Origin: a virus
Strand: one strand, 5' to 3'
IMG/VR virus record: IMGVR_UViG_3300046455_000736
Span: 1-58,384 of that record
DNA: 58,384 nucleotides
Both the position numbers and the translations under genes were made by a program. The notes below the pieces were generated by a model. The model saw only the letters and a list, made by a program, of their open reading frames with translations, was not told the origin of the DNA and did no database searches. This document shows, one piece after another, positions 15,453 to 24,180 of this stretch. Each line of letters starts with the position of its first letter. Positions within the stretch are counted from its first letter, which is position 1.

Positions 15453-15791
15453 TTATGGCTGGAAAGCTCGGTTAAAGGTGGCCGTGAGTTTGAATACACC
15501 GCCGCCCACCGGAGTGGGGACGGGATTTTTGCAAGTGAACAGTCCGAGCTGGCCGAGCGGCGTTGTCCAGGCGAAAGCCTTGGCCCCGGCGTGCCGATCG
15601 AGGAACGCCATTATTTCCGTTACGCGCGCTTGTGAGCCGCTGTAGGTAACCGGGTAAGCGTCAACCTTGTTGTTCGGCCCGTCGCCGGACTCCTGTTTGT
15701 AGCCGTCACCAAACTGCGCGGTGCGCACCCGATAGGTAATCTCGGGTGAGTCGCCGTGCTGCGTTGGCCAAGTGAACGTCTCGATCGCCAT
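15453..15791 (-). CDS. Minor tail protein M
   Basis: A 112-aa protein of the lambda gpM family: TYRVRTAQFGDGYKQESGDG near the N-terminus is the family hallmark, followed by RVTEIMAFLDRHAGAKAFAW and a C-terminal KLTATFNRAF. It is a tail-tip component. Its start overlaps the stop codon of the tape measure gene by one base. Confidence 0.9.
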   Translation of the reverse strand: MAIETFTWPTQHGDSPEITYRVRTAQFGDGYKQESGDGPNNKVDAYPVTYSGSQARVTEIMAFLDRHAGAKAFAWTTPLGQLGLFTCKNPVPTPVGGGVFKLTATFNRAFQP

Positions 15792-18700
15792 CAGGCCCTC
15801 CCGTTAACGTTGCGGAAACTGACACCGCCAGCGCGCCAGGAGTCGGCAACAGCTCTCTCTGCCGCTGCCTTCATCTGCGTCTGGAGGTTTTGCGACAGTG
15901 TTTGCTGGTCGATCTGCATCCCTTCAGAACTGCGGTCCGGAATTGCCACGGTGACCGGTGCGTTGATGCTGATGTTCGATCCATTGCTGCCACCGCTCAG
16001 TGCTCGCACGCCGAGTTGACCGCCGGCAGTCCGGGTCAGCGGCATGATCGCTTCTGGCCCGGCCTCGCCCATCAGTCCTGCACCCTTGGCAAACGGGAAG
16101 ATGGTCGGGGAACTGACCACACTGTTCGAGTAGGCGCTCAGGCCGGGAGTGTCGAAGACATTACCTTTGGCACTGGCCACCGGTGTAAAGCCTGAAAGGT
16201 CGCCGCTGTAGCCTGCCTGAGTAGATCCCGCCGAAGCGGCGGTACCGCTGCCAGTGAAATAGCTGGTGGCGGCCCCGACCAAGCTACCCAGCAGCGCCGA
16301 ACTGGCCTGCCGAGTAGCTATGCGCGCCATGTCTGCAATGATCGACTTTGCGAAATCACCGAACGAGGCCTTCCCAGTCATGGCGAAGTTGACGATCGCG
16401 TCTTCCATCGAGCTGAAGGCGTTGCTGAACAGGCTTTTGGTCTGCCCGGCCACATCCCGCGCCGACTCCAGGTAGTTCTGCCAAGCCGACGATGCGCCGG
16501 CGCTCCAGTCACCCTGGGGGGCGGTAATCTCGTCATAGTTGGACTGGACGGTGTCGTGCAGATCCTGTTGGGTGGTTTTCAGTGCGGCCAGCTTCTGGGT
16601 GTACTCGTCGAGGCTCATGCCGCGCGAGCCGTCGCCGTACTGGTTGGCCAGCTCAAGGCTCTGCTGATTGAAGCGGTCATCGATACCGTTCTGCTGATCC
16701 GTCAGCCCGCGCTGGCGGTCACCCTGACCAAGGCCGGAAGCCGCGCGCAGCCCTTGCTGCCGAAGTGTCTCGACCTGTTGCTGCAGTGCGCTGGTGTACG
16801 TGCTGACCGCCAGAGTCTGCTTGCGCAGGCGCCCTTCTTCGTTGGTGGCGATGATCGACAGTTCGCTGTCGCTATCCTGCTGTGCCTTGACCATGGCGCT
16901 GCGGGCATCGGAAATCTTCTGATCGATCTGGATGACTTGAGCCGCGGTTGTGCCCTTTTTGGCCTTGGCCGCTTCGAGTGCATCGATTTCCGACTGGTAA
17001 CTCTGGGCAACCTCTTCCGACTGTTGCTTCAGCAGGCTGACGCGCTGCTCGGTGTAACTGGCCTGAGAGATCACTCCAGCCCGCTGCGATGCTTCGAGCT
17101 CCTTGTCCGCGTTTTTGTAGTAGGCCAGGGTTTCGGCCAATACATTCTTCGCGTTGTTGAAACTGGTCAGGTCAGAACTGCCTGCGGCAGCCTTTGGGTC
17201 CTTGAATTTGTCGTTGAGGTTCGCCATGTTCTTGGCGACTGCTGCCGGATCAAGCCGAGAGTCTTTCGGGTCTACCTTCCGGATATCATCAAGGCTTTTC
17301 TTGTAATCCTTGATCGCCTCGGCGCGCTTCTGCTCGTTGGTCAGCGAAGACTTGGTGATCGCGTCCACTTTGGACATCGCCACGACTGCGCTTTGCTGTG
17401 CCTTCGCCTGCTCGCCGTCGTACTTGGCAATGTCAGCTTCAGCGGCCTTCTGGTCCTCCAGCATATTCAGCCGGTTGCGGTAGAGGTCGATCATTTCTTG
17501 CTTGTTTTGAAACAGGCCAACATCCCCAGACTCTGCCCGGGTCAGATCACGTTGAGCCTGCTCAATATCGGAGCTGATGTTGCTGCGACCGATGTTTTTC
17601 AGGTTGTCCGCCGCACGCGCGACAGCGTTGTAACTCTTCTCCCAGAAGCTTAGGTTTTCGAGGATTCTCGGCGTCCGCTCGTTGATGGCGTCCGCATATT
17701 GCTCGGTCGCCAGCTTCACAGCACCTGCGTGGTCGCCCTGCTCTTCCAGTGCGGCGATCTGCGAGTAAACCGAGGCGGTCAGGTAGTGGTACTGCTCGTT
17801 CAGTGCGGCAGATGCCTTCACCGGATCGTCGGCAAGCTTCGAGAACTCGGCGACGGTTTCGCTGACAGCCTTGCCGGTCGCTTCCTGCATGGAAACGGCG
17901 GCCTGGGTGATGCCAGTGAAACTCTCGCCCGCGATCTTGCCATTCCCAGCCAGCAATGCGAGAACAGCCGCGGCTTGACCAGTGGTGCCCACGGTCGCAC
18001 TAACCTGCCTGGCCATTTCGCCCAGTTGACCAGCGCTAACACCGGCGAAACTACCGGTCATCACCAGCGACTTGTTGTAGGAATCCTGCTCTTCGCTGCC
18101 CTTGTAATAGGCGACAGCCAGAGCGCCGACGGCGGCAGTGCCCAACGCGATCGGGGCAAGGATGGCAAGCAGGCCGGCAGCAGAAGCGCCAGCCCCTGCA
18201 CCCAGCTGAGCGACGGCACGAACACCGCTACCCCAGTCCCCGGACGACAACGCATTGCCGAGTTGTACGACGTTTTCCTGCGCCTGTCGGGTGCCGAGCT
18301 TTAGCCGGTCGAAGCCGCTAGCGGTTTTCTCCAGCGCCGCATAGTTGCCGTCGAACTTACCCAGGGCCGCGTTGTACTGGTCCTGGCTGATCCGGCCTGC
18401 GTCGAGGTGCTTGCCCAACTGCTCGACTTGGGTGTCGAGCTTGCCCATGGCCGCGCGAGCAGGGTCAATTGCGCCGAGCAGGCTGTTCAAAGCCTTCTGC
18501 TCGTCCAGTGTCGACTTGGCCAGGGCCACCTGCTGCTTATCGAGCTGCGCGGTGATCTTGGTGAACTCAGCCTCGCCATAAGCGCCGGTCTTGGTGAGTT
18601 TCGCCAGACTCTCGCGCTGCTTGGCCAGTTCCTGCGTGGTGGTCGCGCCTTTCGACAACGACTTCTCCAACGCTTCCATCTCTTTCATCAGGCTGACGGC

Positions 18701-18805
18701 GGATTGCTCTGCACGCTCGCCGGACTTGGTCAGCTTGTCGAGATCGGTCGCAGCCTGAGCAGCATCAGCGGAGTCGACCTTGATGCCGAGTTCTGCAATG
18801 TTCAT
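15791..18805 (-). CDS. Tail tape measure protein
   Basis: A 1004-aa protein. The N-terminal 170 residues are coiled coil (DKLTKSGERAEQSAVSLMKE). A hydrophobic segment lies near 205-240 (GLLAILAPIALGTAAVGALA), and long helical stretches follow. The C-terminal part has SSMEDAIVNFAMTGKASFGD, the conserved end of lambda gpH-like tape measures. It sets the tail length and moves into the host envelope during DNA entry. AAGGTGAG precedes the start. Confidence 0.93.
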   Translation of the reverse strand: MNIAELGIKVDSADAAQAATDLDKLTKSGERAEQSAVSLMKEMEALEKSLSKGATTTQELAKQRESLAKLTKTGAYGEAEFTKITAQLDKQQVALAKSTLDEQKALNSLLGAIDPARAAMGKLDTQVEQLGKHLDAGRISQDQYNAALGKFDGNYAALEKTASGFDRLKLGTRQAQENVVQLGNALSSGDWGSGVRAVAQLGAGAGASAAGLLAILAPIALGTAAVGALAVAYYKGSEEQDSYNKSLVMTGSFAGVSAGQLGEMARQVSATVGTTGQAAAVLALLAGNGKIAGESFTGITQAAVSMQEATGKAVSETVAEFSKLADDPVKASAALNEQYHYLTASVYSQIAALEEQGDHAGAVKLATEQYADAINERTPRILENLSFWEKSYNAVARAADNLKNIGRSNISSDIEQAQRDLTRAESGDVGLFQNKQEMIDLYRNRLNMLEDQKAAEADIAKYDGEQAKAQQSAVVAMSKVDAITKSSLTNEQKRAEAIKDYKKSLDDIRKVDPKDSRLDPAAVAKNMANLNDKFKDPKAAAGSSDLTSFNNAKNVLAETLAYYKNADKELEASQRAGVISQASYTEQRVSLLKQQSEEVAQSYQSEIDALEAAKAKKGTTAAQVIQIDQKISDARSAMVKAQQDSDSELSIIATNEEGRLRKQTLAVSTYTSALQQQVETLRQQGLRAASGLGQGDRQRGLTDQQNGIDDRFNQQSLELANQYGDGSRGMSLDEYTQKLAALKTTQQDLHDTVQSNYDEITAPQGDWSAGASSAWQNYLESARDVAGQTKSLFSNAFSSMEDAIVNFAMTGKASFGDFAKSIIADMARIATRQASSALLGSLVGAATSYFTGSGTAASAGSTQAGYSGDLSGFTPVASAKGNVFDTPGLSAYSNSVVSSPTIFPFAKGAGLMGEAGPEAIMPLTRTAGGQLGVRALSGGSNGSNISINAPVTVAIPDRSSEGMQIDQQTLSQNLQTQMKAAAERAVADSWRAGGVSFRNVNGRA

Positions 18806-18832
18806 CGACTCACCTTGAATAAGTGCCCGTTT

Positions 18833-19536
18833 TCACGGGCTGTTGTCGCGGGCTTGGGCCATGACCGCGATGGCTTCCGATTCCATTACGCGGATGTCCT
18901 GGAACACTCGGGGGCGATCCTTCGCAGGGACGCCGACGAGCTTCATCACATCGGGTAATACGCTGTAATCGAGTCCGGTTGCGCCGCATGCACCCGTACG
19001 CCACTGGGTCCCCATCGAATCCATGACGAGGAAGGCCTTCCAGTTGTCTGGCCAGACTTCGAAGGTTTCGTCGTAATCCTCTGGCGAGAAGCCGAACATC
19101 GCCATCTGTTCAGCGGAACCGTCAGACTCATAGAGCGCTCGGGCAGCGGCGGTCAGTTTCCCAGACGGGCCTTGCCGAAGGCTTCGCTGTAGGCCTTCAC
19201 CACGGCATCTGAAACACCTACGCAGCTCTTCACTAGGGCGGTGATCGACTCGTCGTTGAGCTTATCGCCAAAGCCCCACGACACGACCAGGTCCTTGATC
19301 TGATCGACACCCTGCTCGACCTCGGCGGCGGTCACGTCTACGAGGGTCGGCTCCGTGCCCTTGAAGCGTTCGCCAATGGCTTCCGCTTTTTCCTTCCAGG
19401 AATCGAACAGTTCAGCAAGTGCGGTGCGGTCTCGGTACTTGAACGTGAACGGCACCATTGCCGGCCTGTCGCCAACCTGCGGGATGGCCACATCGACGGT
19501 GAACGTCGGCTTTGGCGCAATCGAAAACTTTGCCAT
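18833..19536 (-). CDS. Tail assembly chaperone GT (via -1 frameshift)
   Basis: Programmed -1 slippage at 19156-19162 joins the G frame (19153-19536) to the T frame (to 18833), giving about 234 aa. The shifted frame is open with no stop: after LGN/K it reads LTAAARALYESDGSAEQMAM and continues into FGFSPEDYDETFEVWPDNW, a DUF1799-like domain. A separate start at 19105 is possible but has no clear ribosome-binding site. As in lambda gpGT, the fusion would bind tape measure and tail tube subunits during assembly. Confidence 0.75.
19153..19536 (-). CDS. Tail assembly chaperone G
   Basis: A 127-aa acidic protein (MAKFSIAPKPTFTVDVAIPQ...TALAELFDSWKEKAEAIGE). It lies in the gpG position between tail tube and tape measure. 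It ends FGKARLGN directly at a slippery site, as lambda G does. It coats the tape measure before tail tube polymerisation and is not in the virion. Confidence 0.85.
   Translation of the reverse strand: MAKFSIAPKPTFTVDVAIPQVGDRPAMVPFTFKYRDRTALAELFDSWKEKAEAIGERFKGTEPTLVDVTAAEVEQGVDQIKDLVVSWGFGDKLNDESITALVKSCVGVSDAVVKAYSEAFGKARLGN
19156..19162 (-). other. -1 ribosomal frameshift site GGGAAAC
   Basis: On the minus strand the last sense codons of G are GGA AAC TGA, preceded by G, which gives the heptamer G GGA AAC (pattern X XXY YYZ). Lambda uses GGGAAAG at the same place. The stop codon of G follows directly. Confidence 0.8.
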
Positions 19537-19545
19537 GGGAACCCC

Positions 19546-20193
19546 TTAGGCGTTGTAGCGAGTTGGGCGGGAGGCGAACGACAGAGTGATGGTCCGCGTC
19601 ATGATGTTGTTGCGACTCAGCGTCGGGGTCGCAGTGATCGACACGTACGCGTAGTAGTAAATGGTTGCGCCGCCCGGGAGGTTCGCACGCACCAGGCGCG
19701 GTTCTTTGTCTTCGTCCGCAGCCTCGACAATCGCGACGTACGCTTGAGCCGGATCATCAGCAACCGGCAGCGTCATGCTGCTGGCCGACTTGGTGGTGGG
19801 CAGCTGACGGTCATCTTCGTCTTCGAGGAAGCCGTACGTGAGGAACTGCTGTTCGCCGCCGTTGGCAGCTGGCTCAGTGATCTGCGCGAGCTGCGTCCAG
19901 CCAGAAGCGGCACGGACAGTGCCCGCACCAGAGCCGGCCGGGTAGTTCTTCACGCTGGTGGTATCCACGCCTTCAGCCGCGAACTCGCCGATTTCGGAGT
20001 CGATGACGCGAGCCGGTCGACCGTTCAGCTTCGCCCAGGCGGAATCAATTACGATCACGTCGCCATCGGCCAGGCCGTGGGCGGCAGCGGTCAGCACCGC
20101 CGGTTTGGCGTTACTGATGGCAGTGAACGCTTTGGCAGTGCTCAGGATGGCCGCGATCTCGAACGTAGTGCCGTTGGGAATCTTGACGCTCAT
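19546..20193 (-). CDS. Major tail (tube) protein
   Basis: A 215-aa protein. The start at 20193 has AGAGGA upstream. It begins MSVKIPNGTTFEIAAILSTA, and its pattern (AAHGLADGDVIVIDSAWAKL...GTVRAASGWTQLAQITEPAA) is that of lambda gpV-like tube proteins, with a beta-sandwich of about 150 residues. It forms the stacked hexamer rings of the tail tube. Confidence 0.85.
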   Translation of the reverse strand: MSVKIPNGTTFEIAAILSTAKAFTAISNAKPAVLTAAAHGLADGDVIVIDSAWAKLNGRPARVIDSEIGEFAAEGVDTTSVKNYPAGSGAGTVRAASGWTQLAQITEPAANGGEQQFLTYGFLEDEDDRQLPTTKSASSMTLPVADDPAQAYVAIVEAADEDKEPRLVRANLPGGATIYYYAYVSITATPTLSRNNIMTRTITLSFASRPTRYNA

Positions 20194-20218
20194 GGGTTTT
20201 CCTCTTTGCAGAAATGAC

Positions 20219-20240
20219 AAAACCCGCTCAATGGCGGGTT
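20219..20240. terminator. Hairpin terminator before the tail tube gene
   Basis: AAAACCCGC, loop, GCGGGTT. On the minus strand the hairpin is followed by TTTTG, so late transcripts meet it before the tail tube gene. Confidence 0.6.
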
Positions 20241-20262
20241 CTGGTTTTGCCCAATGGGCGGA

Positions 20263-20682
20263 TTAGATTGTGGTGTCGGCTCGGTACAAGAACGAAACCG
20301 GCACCGTATAGGTGGTGTCGTCTGGAATACCGGGGCCGGGATCGACCGGCGTCATCGTCACGACGGTCAGCGCGCCCTTCGTGTTCTGCTCGTACAGCGG
20401 GAACAGCGCGGCGACCTGATCGGCCAGCGCGCCGGCCGCACTACGATATTTGCCCGATGGCGTCACGATGCTGACCTGAAACACACCGGTGTACAGCTTG
20501 TGGTCGCCGCCGAGCGTGTTGCTCGCTGTATCAGCCGGCAGCGTGAACGCCTTCAGGTAGGTCGCGCCGTTCGCAGGCGTATACGCTTCATTCTCGACGA
20601 CGACCTTCAGCGGCACCGGCAATGCTTTCGCCCAGTTGATCAGCTTGGCCTCGTAGATCGAGGCAATGATGTTGTGGCTCAT
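20263..20682 (-). CDS. Tail terminator-like protein (DUF4128)
   Basis: A 139-aa protein: IASIYEAKLINWAKALPVPL near the start and LYTGVFQVSIVTPSGKYRSA in the middle fit DUF4128, the gpU-like tail terminator group. It would stop tail growth and form the joining ring. It is translationally coupled to the gene before it (4-base overlap at 20679-20682). Confidence 0.75.
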   Translation of the reverse strand: MSHNIIASIYEAKLINWAKALPVPLKVVVENEAYTPANGATYLKAFTLPADTASNTLGGDHKLYTGVFQVSIVTPSGKYRSAAGALADQVAALFPLYEQNTKGALTVVTMTPVDPGPGIPDDTTYTVPVSFLYRADTTI

Positions 20683-21275
20683 ACCTGATTGTTCCTGATG
20701 GCCTCCTGCACGATCTGCTGGAAGCGGGCCACGGTTATGCGGACCATGCCACCCGGTGCTTGGGTCGAATGTCCGAACTCGAGCGGGATGGCATACGGCA
20801 GGTTGTTGATGAGGTAGGCAGTCTGTCCGGCGGTGAAGTCGCTGACCGCCGAAACCAAAGCAGCGATTGTTGCTTGCCCGCCTGGATCAACCTCGTCAAA
20901 GGTCACGTTCTCCACTACATCGATCGAGAGGTGCCAATTCGCTCGGAACCGCCCGCCGACGTAGCCTTCAGGGGCAATGATATCCATGCCGTCGTTCAGC
21001 TTGCGCCCAGGCTTAAGTCGACCAGCCTTCGTCAGGTTGGCCGGATCGCTGCGCAAATCGCTGTTGTGATCGTCCACGGCCTTGTTGTATTGGCTGGCCA
21101 CGGCGTTCTGTGCCCAGATCTCGGGATTTCCCACCGGCGACATGCGGATAACGCTACTGCCGACCTCGATGATGATCTCGCGCAAACTGGCGTCGATGGC
21201 CTCTGTGGCTTGGGCCGCAAACTCGGCAAGGCTCAATGCAAAGCTGCCGGACTGGCCGGCGCCAGCGCGACTCAC
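20679..21275 (-). CDS. Head-tail joining / neck protein
   Basis: Start GTG 21275 overlaps the previous stop (GTGA), giving 198 aa. The open frame extends upstream but within the previous gene. The sequence FRANWHLSIDVVENVTFDEV and NNLPYAIPLEFGHSTQAPGG is typical of HK97 gp10 / lambda gpZ-like tail completion proteins. It would join tail to head. Confidence 0.75.
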   Translation of the reverse strand: MSRAGAGQSGSFALSLAEFAAQATEAIDASLREIIIEVGSSVIRMSPVGNPEIWAQNAVASQYNKAVDDHNSDLRSDPANLTKAGRLKPGRKLNDGMDIIAPEGYVGGRFRANWHLSIDVVENVTFDEVDPGGQATIAALVSAVSDFTAGQTAYLINNLPYAIPLEFGHSTQAPGGMVRITVARFQQIVQEAIRNNQV

Positions 21276-21640
21276 GAGCGCACCTGCAGTTCGTACAAAA
21301 TCGGTGTGCCGGCCGGGTTGATTTCTTTCAGCGGCGGAACGATCGACCACGTGCGACCCTGGACGATCACCTTGTTCAGCAAATCAGGAGCCAACGCCAG
21401 CCCCTGCGCAGCGATCTTGAGCTTCTTGTCTCCCTGCTTGATGAGGCTGTTGTTCTGGAATTCTTGGCCGGTGAAGTCGAGCAGGATGCCTTGGGCGGTC
21501 TGCTCGGTGATGGTGTCAGGCGGTGCGCTACCGGTTTCCGGATCGTACTCACCGACTGTGATTGCCCGGATGATCACGGGCTGGCCGAACTCTGTGATCA
21601 TCTCCAGAGCCATCACGGCCATTTCGTCATAGAAGGCCAT
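21272..21640 (-). CDS. Head-tail adaptor protein (122 aa)
   Basis: A small beta-rich protein (ITEFGQPVIIRAITVGEYDP...QTAQGILLDFTGQEFQNNSL), in the place of head completion or stopper proteins between connector and neck genes. GGAGCCACC precedes the start. Confidence 0.7.
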   Translation of the reverse strand: MAFYDEMAVMALEMITEFGQPVIIRAITVGEYDPETGSAPPDTITEQTAQGILLDFTGQEFQNNSLIKQGDKKLKIAAQGLALAPDLLNKVIVQGRTWSIVPPLKEINPAGTPILYELQVRS

Positions 21641-21666
21641 GGTGGCTCCAGCTTTAAATTAGAGGG

Positions 21667-21978
21667 TCAGCGTGCAGTTTTTCGGTCCCCACTTGAGCGC
21701 AAGTACACGATTCCCAATGCGGGAATGAACAAGCCGGGGAACAGGGTCAGCAGGTCGATCTGTCGATCATCATGCGAGAAGTACAAGAGCAACATCGAAG
21801 TGGCGGCAACCACTGCAATGAGTGATAGAGAGATGAACGGTCCGAACGTCAGCTTGGCTATTTTTAGCGTTCGTTGCCTGCCAAATGCGCAGAGAACCCA
21901 CAAGTAGAACCACTCAAAAATGGCCACCATAAAGATCGCCAAAGCTAATAAGGTCGAAAGCATCCCTGAACTAACCAT
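21667..21978 (-). CDS. Membrane cargo protein (103 aa)
   Basis: The start at 21978 has GGAAGG seven bases upstream. Three hydrophobic segments are seen: LLALAIFMVAIFEWFYLWVL, ISLSLIAVVAATSMLLLYF and LTLFPGLFIPALGIVYL, so it should sit in the inner membrane. It interrupts the head-tail joining genes and is richer in A+T. No family was recognised; membrane cargo of this type often acts in superinfection exclusion. Confidence 0.65.
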   Translation of the reverse strand: MVSSGMLSTLLALAIFMVAIFEWFYLWVLCAFGRQRTLKIAKLTFGPFISLSLIAVVAATSMLLLYFSHDDRQIDLLTLFPGLFIPALGIVYLRSSGDRKTAR

Positions 21979-22033
21979 GTACAAGCCTTCCTTTGCCAAT
22001 CTGATGAACTATTTTTTGGCTAGGATAGTTGTC

Positions 22034-22537
22034 CTACGCGCGGACAGCAAACAGCCCTCGCCGCTGCAAGTAGTCAGCAAACTGAGTCGCGCTCGGCCGA
22101 TCAGGCGCCGCGGGCAGCAGTCGGCCGCTGGTGTTGGAAATCGTCGCGTACTCGCGGGTTACCGCGCCTTCGACACGCTCCAGCGTCACGGCGCCTTTTC
22201 GCTTCTCCACAGGGTCGATGTCGTCTTGATGAATCTCGGCGGCCAAGGCCATCTGTCCATACTGGATGCGCGCAGGCAGGTAGTTGTCGGGCTTGATCTG
22301 GCAGTCCAGTTCAACACCCCGGCGCGGCCAGGCCAGAGCCTGATCGCTATCCGTCTTGCGCCCCTTCCATGTCATGCCATCCATCGCCAAGGCGGACCGG
22401 CGAAGCAGTGCTTCTTGCGCTGGCTCGTCCGCAGGGATGGTCACGCCGAACTTGCCGGCGTACATGACCAAGTCCGCGGCGCTCGCGTAGCTTTCGGCGT
22501 CTGGCTTGCCGGTGCCGTCCTCGATGATGAGTGTCAT
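22034..22537 (-). CDS. Head-tail connector, 'DnaT-like' family
   Basis: A 167-aa protein beginning MTLIIEDGTGKPDAESYASA. The N-terminal helices (ALLRRSALAMDGMTWKGRKT) and WPRRGVELDCQ match the phage head completion adaptors that databases often name 'DnaT-like ssDNA-binding protein'. It should form the ring under the portal; the DnaT name is misleading. Confidence 0.75.
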   Translation of the reverse strand: MTLIIEDGTGKPDAESYASAADLVMYAGKFGVTIPADEPAQEALLRRSALAMDGMTWKGRKTDSDQALAWPRRGVELDCQIKPDNYLPARIQYGQMALAAEIHQDDIDPVEKRKGAVTLERVEGAVTREYATISNTSGRLLPAAPDRPSATQFADYLQRRGLFAVRA

Positions 22538-22598
22538 GGATCAACTCGCTGGATTGAGTTTTGAATGTTTGGCCACCGGATTGCCGGTAGCCGCAGTA

Positions 22599-23171
22599 TC
22601 ACGCCTGGAGCAGGTCGGCGACGAGCTTTTCCAAGGATTCTTTCGACGCATTCGCGCGGTAAGTCACACCAGCAGCGTCGAGTTTAGCCTTCAGGGCTTC
22701 AACCTCCACGCCTTCACCCGCCTTCAGTTCAGCGAGCTCGTTGCGCAGCGTCTCGTTTTCCACTGCGAGATCATCGCGTGCACCAGCCAGCTCAGCCATC
22801 TGAAGACGGATAGCGTCGAGCGAATGAAATAGGCGGATTGCGAGCTCGCCGGCTCCCGGCTTTTCAATCTCTCCAGCCTCAAGCCCATCAATGACAGCGC
22901 GGACCGTATCGCTTTCGGCGCGCAGCTTGCCGATCAGTTCTTCCAGTTCAGCCTGGTTACTACCAGCACCCGCAACCAGCACAAGGCGTTGTTCGACTTT
23001 CTTCAGCGTCACTTCGACGCCGACATTCTCGTAGGCATCAACCACGTTTGGCCAGTCGCCAACCACAACAACACCGGTCACGCCTGCTTCTGGGCGGTCG
23101 AAGTGCTCTGGGTTGCGATAGCGCTTATCTGGGTCAAAGCCGGAGCTTTGAGTGGAATAGATGAGTTCCAT
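22599..23171 (-). CDS. Head-region coiled-coil protein with SAP/HeH-like end
   Basis: A 190-aa protein. The N-terminal 50 residues read MELIYSTQSSGFDPDKRYRN. From about residue 80 to 165 it is a charged coiled coil (QMAELAGARDDLAVENETLR). The C-terminus LKAKLDAAGVTYRANASKES resembles the helix-extended-helix (HeH/SAP-like) motif seen in phage head genes. It lies between capsid and connector genes. A virion or assembly role is inferred from place. Confidence 0.6.
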   Translation of the reverse strand: MELIYSTQSSGFDPDKRYRNPEHFDRPEAGVTGVVVVGDWPNVVDAYENVGVEVTLKKVEQRLVLVAGAGSNQAELEELIGKLRAESDTVRAVIDGLEAGEIEKPGAGELAIRLFHSLDAIRLQMAELAGARDDLAVENETLRNELAELKAGEGVEVEALKAKLDAAGVTYRANASKESLEKLVADLLQA

Positions 23172-23217
23172 GGAAAATCTCCGTAGCGGCCATCGCTGGC
23201 CGCTTTCATGGGGAGCC

Positions 23218-24168
23218 TTAAGGCGTGGTCGTCAGAGTGATCATCACACCGGCGGTGACCTTGTCGCTGTCGGAGTGCTTGACCCAGTTGGCTGCCGAAC
23301 CAACGGCCGCCAAAGTTGGGTTCGCGCCGCCGACGGCGTCCTTCCAGCTGTAACCCAGCACGTCGATGTTGACAGTGCCCTCGGCGCGGTAACCGATACC
23401 AAGGTTTTCCTCGTCGTCCACGTTGTACGATCGGAAACCTGGGGCCTGGGATTCGGTGATCACCACGGCGTTCGGCAGCAGACCGAAAATAACGTCTGCC
23501 GGAGCGGTATCAGTCACCAGTACCGGCTTGCCGAGGGTGCCCGGCAGGCCGCCGTAGATCACGACACCAGCTTCCTCGTAGACCTTGTTGGCAATGGCCT
23601 CGTCGACAATGTCGAAGTAAGCGCTGGAGTGCATGACCCACAGAGCAATGCGACCGAACTTGTCGCCGAACTTGCGCATGCCGCGGGTCAGAGTCTTCTT
23701 GCCATCGGTTTCGATGTTGGCGGTGACCACCATGCCGGCGTTGGAACTGATCGCAGCACGCAGCGCAGCAGTGGCGTATTGGATGAAGCCTTCCAGGGTA
23801 GCGTCGGCAACGTCGGCGCCGATGATCTGGGAGAACTCATCAACCGGACGGCCGCGGCGCTTGAATGCCTCCTCGGTAGTCTGGTATGGGCCGTACTTCC
23901 ACGGTGCTTTGACGCCAACCGCTTCGCCGGCGCCGATCTTCTTGGCGGTTACCTTACCGACGGAGTTGACGTCGCGGTGTTCCAGCGAGCCGCCGATCTT
24001 GTAGAAAGAGCGTTTGCGGAAGTCACCTTCGATCAGTTCGTTGTCGAGAACGATCGCCCCATTGGACGAAGCGTTGAACACATCGAGGTTATCCTGGACA
24101 CGCTCCAGGTATGCGGTTTGCGCCTCATCGTTGTAGATGATCAGGTCGCTGTTAACGGTTGTAGCCAT
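23218..24168 (-). CDS. Major capsid protein
   Basis: A 316-aa protein directly after the scaffold gene. It contains SNGAIVLDNELIEGDFRKRS, IALWVMHSSAYFDIVDEAI and YGGLPGTLGKPVLVTDTAPA, patterns of a widespread coat protein family with the HK97 fold. It forms the icosahedral shell. Confidence 0.88.
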   Translation of the reverse strand: MATTVNSDLIIYNDEAQTAYLERVQDNLDVFNASSNGAIVLDNELIEGDFRKRSFYKIGGSLEHRDVNSVGKVTAKKIGAGEAVGVKAPWKYGPYQTTEEAFKRRGRPVDEFSQIIGADVADATLEGFIQYATAALRAAISSNAGMVVTANIETDGKKTLTRGMRKFGDKFGRIALWVMHSSAYFDIVDEAIANKVYEEAGVVIYGGLPGTLGKPVLVTDTAPADVIFGLLPNAVVITESQAPGFRSYNVDDEENLGIGYRAEGTVNIDVLGYSWKDAVGGANPTLAAVGSAANWVKHSDSDKVTAGVMITLTTTP

Positions 24169-24180
24169 GGATGAATCCCC

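Noticed and set aside
17699-18304. Several long plus-strand frames inside tape measure, gpJ, portal and terminase genes
   Set aside because: They are high-GC shadow frames opposite to clear structural genes, without ribosome-binding sites or domains.
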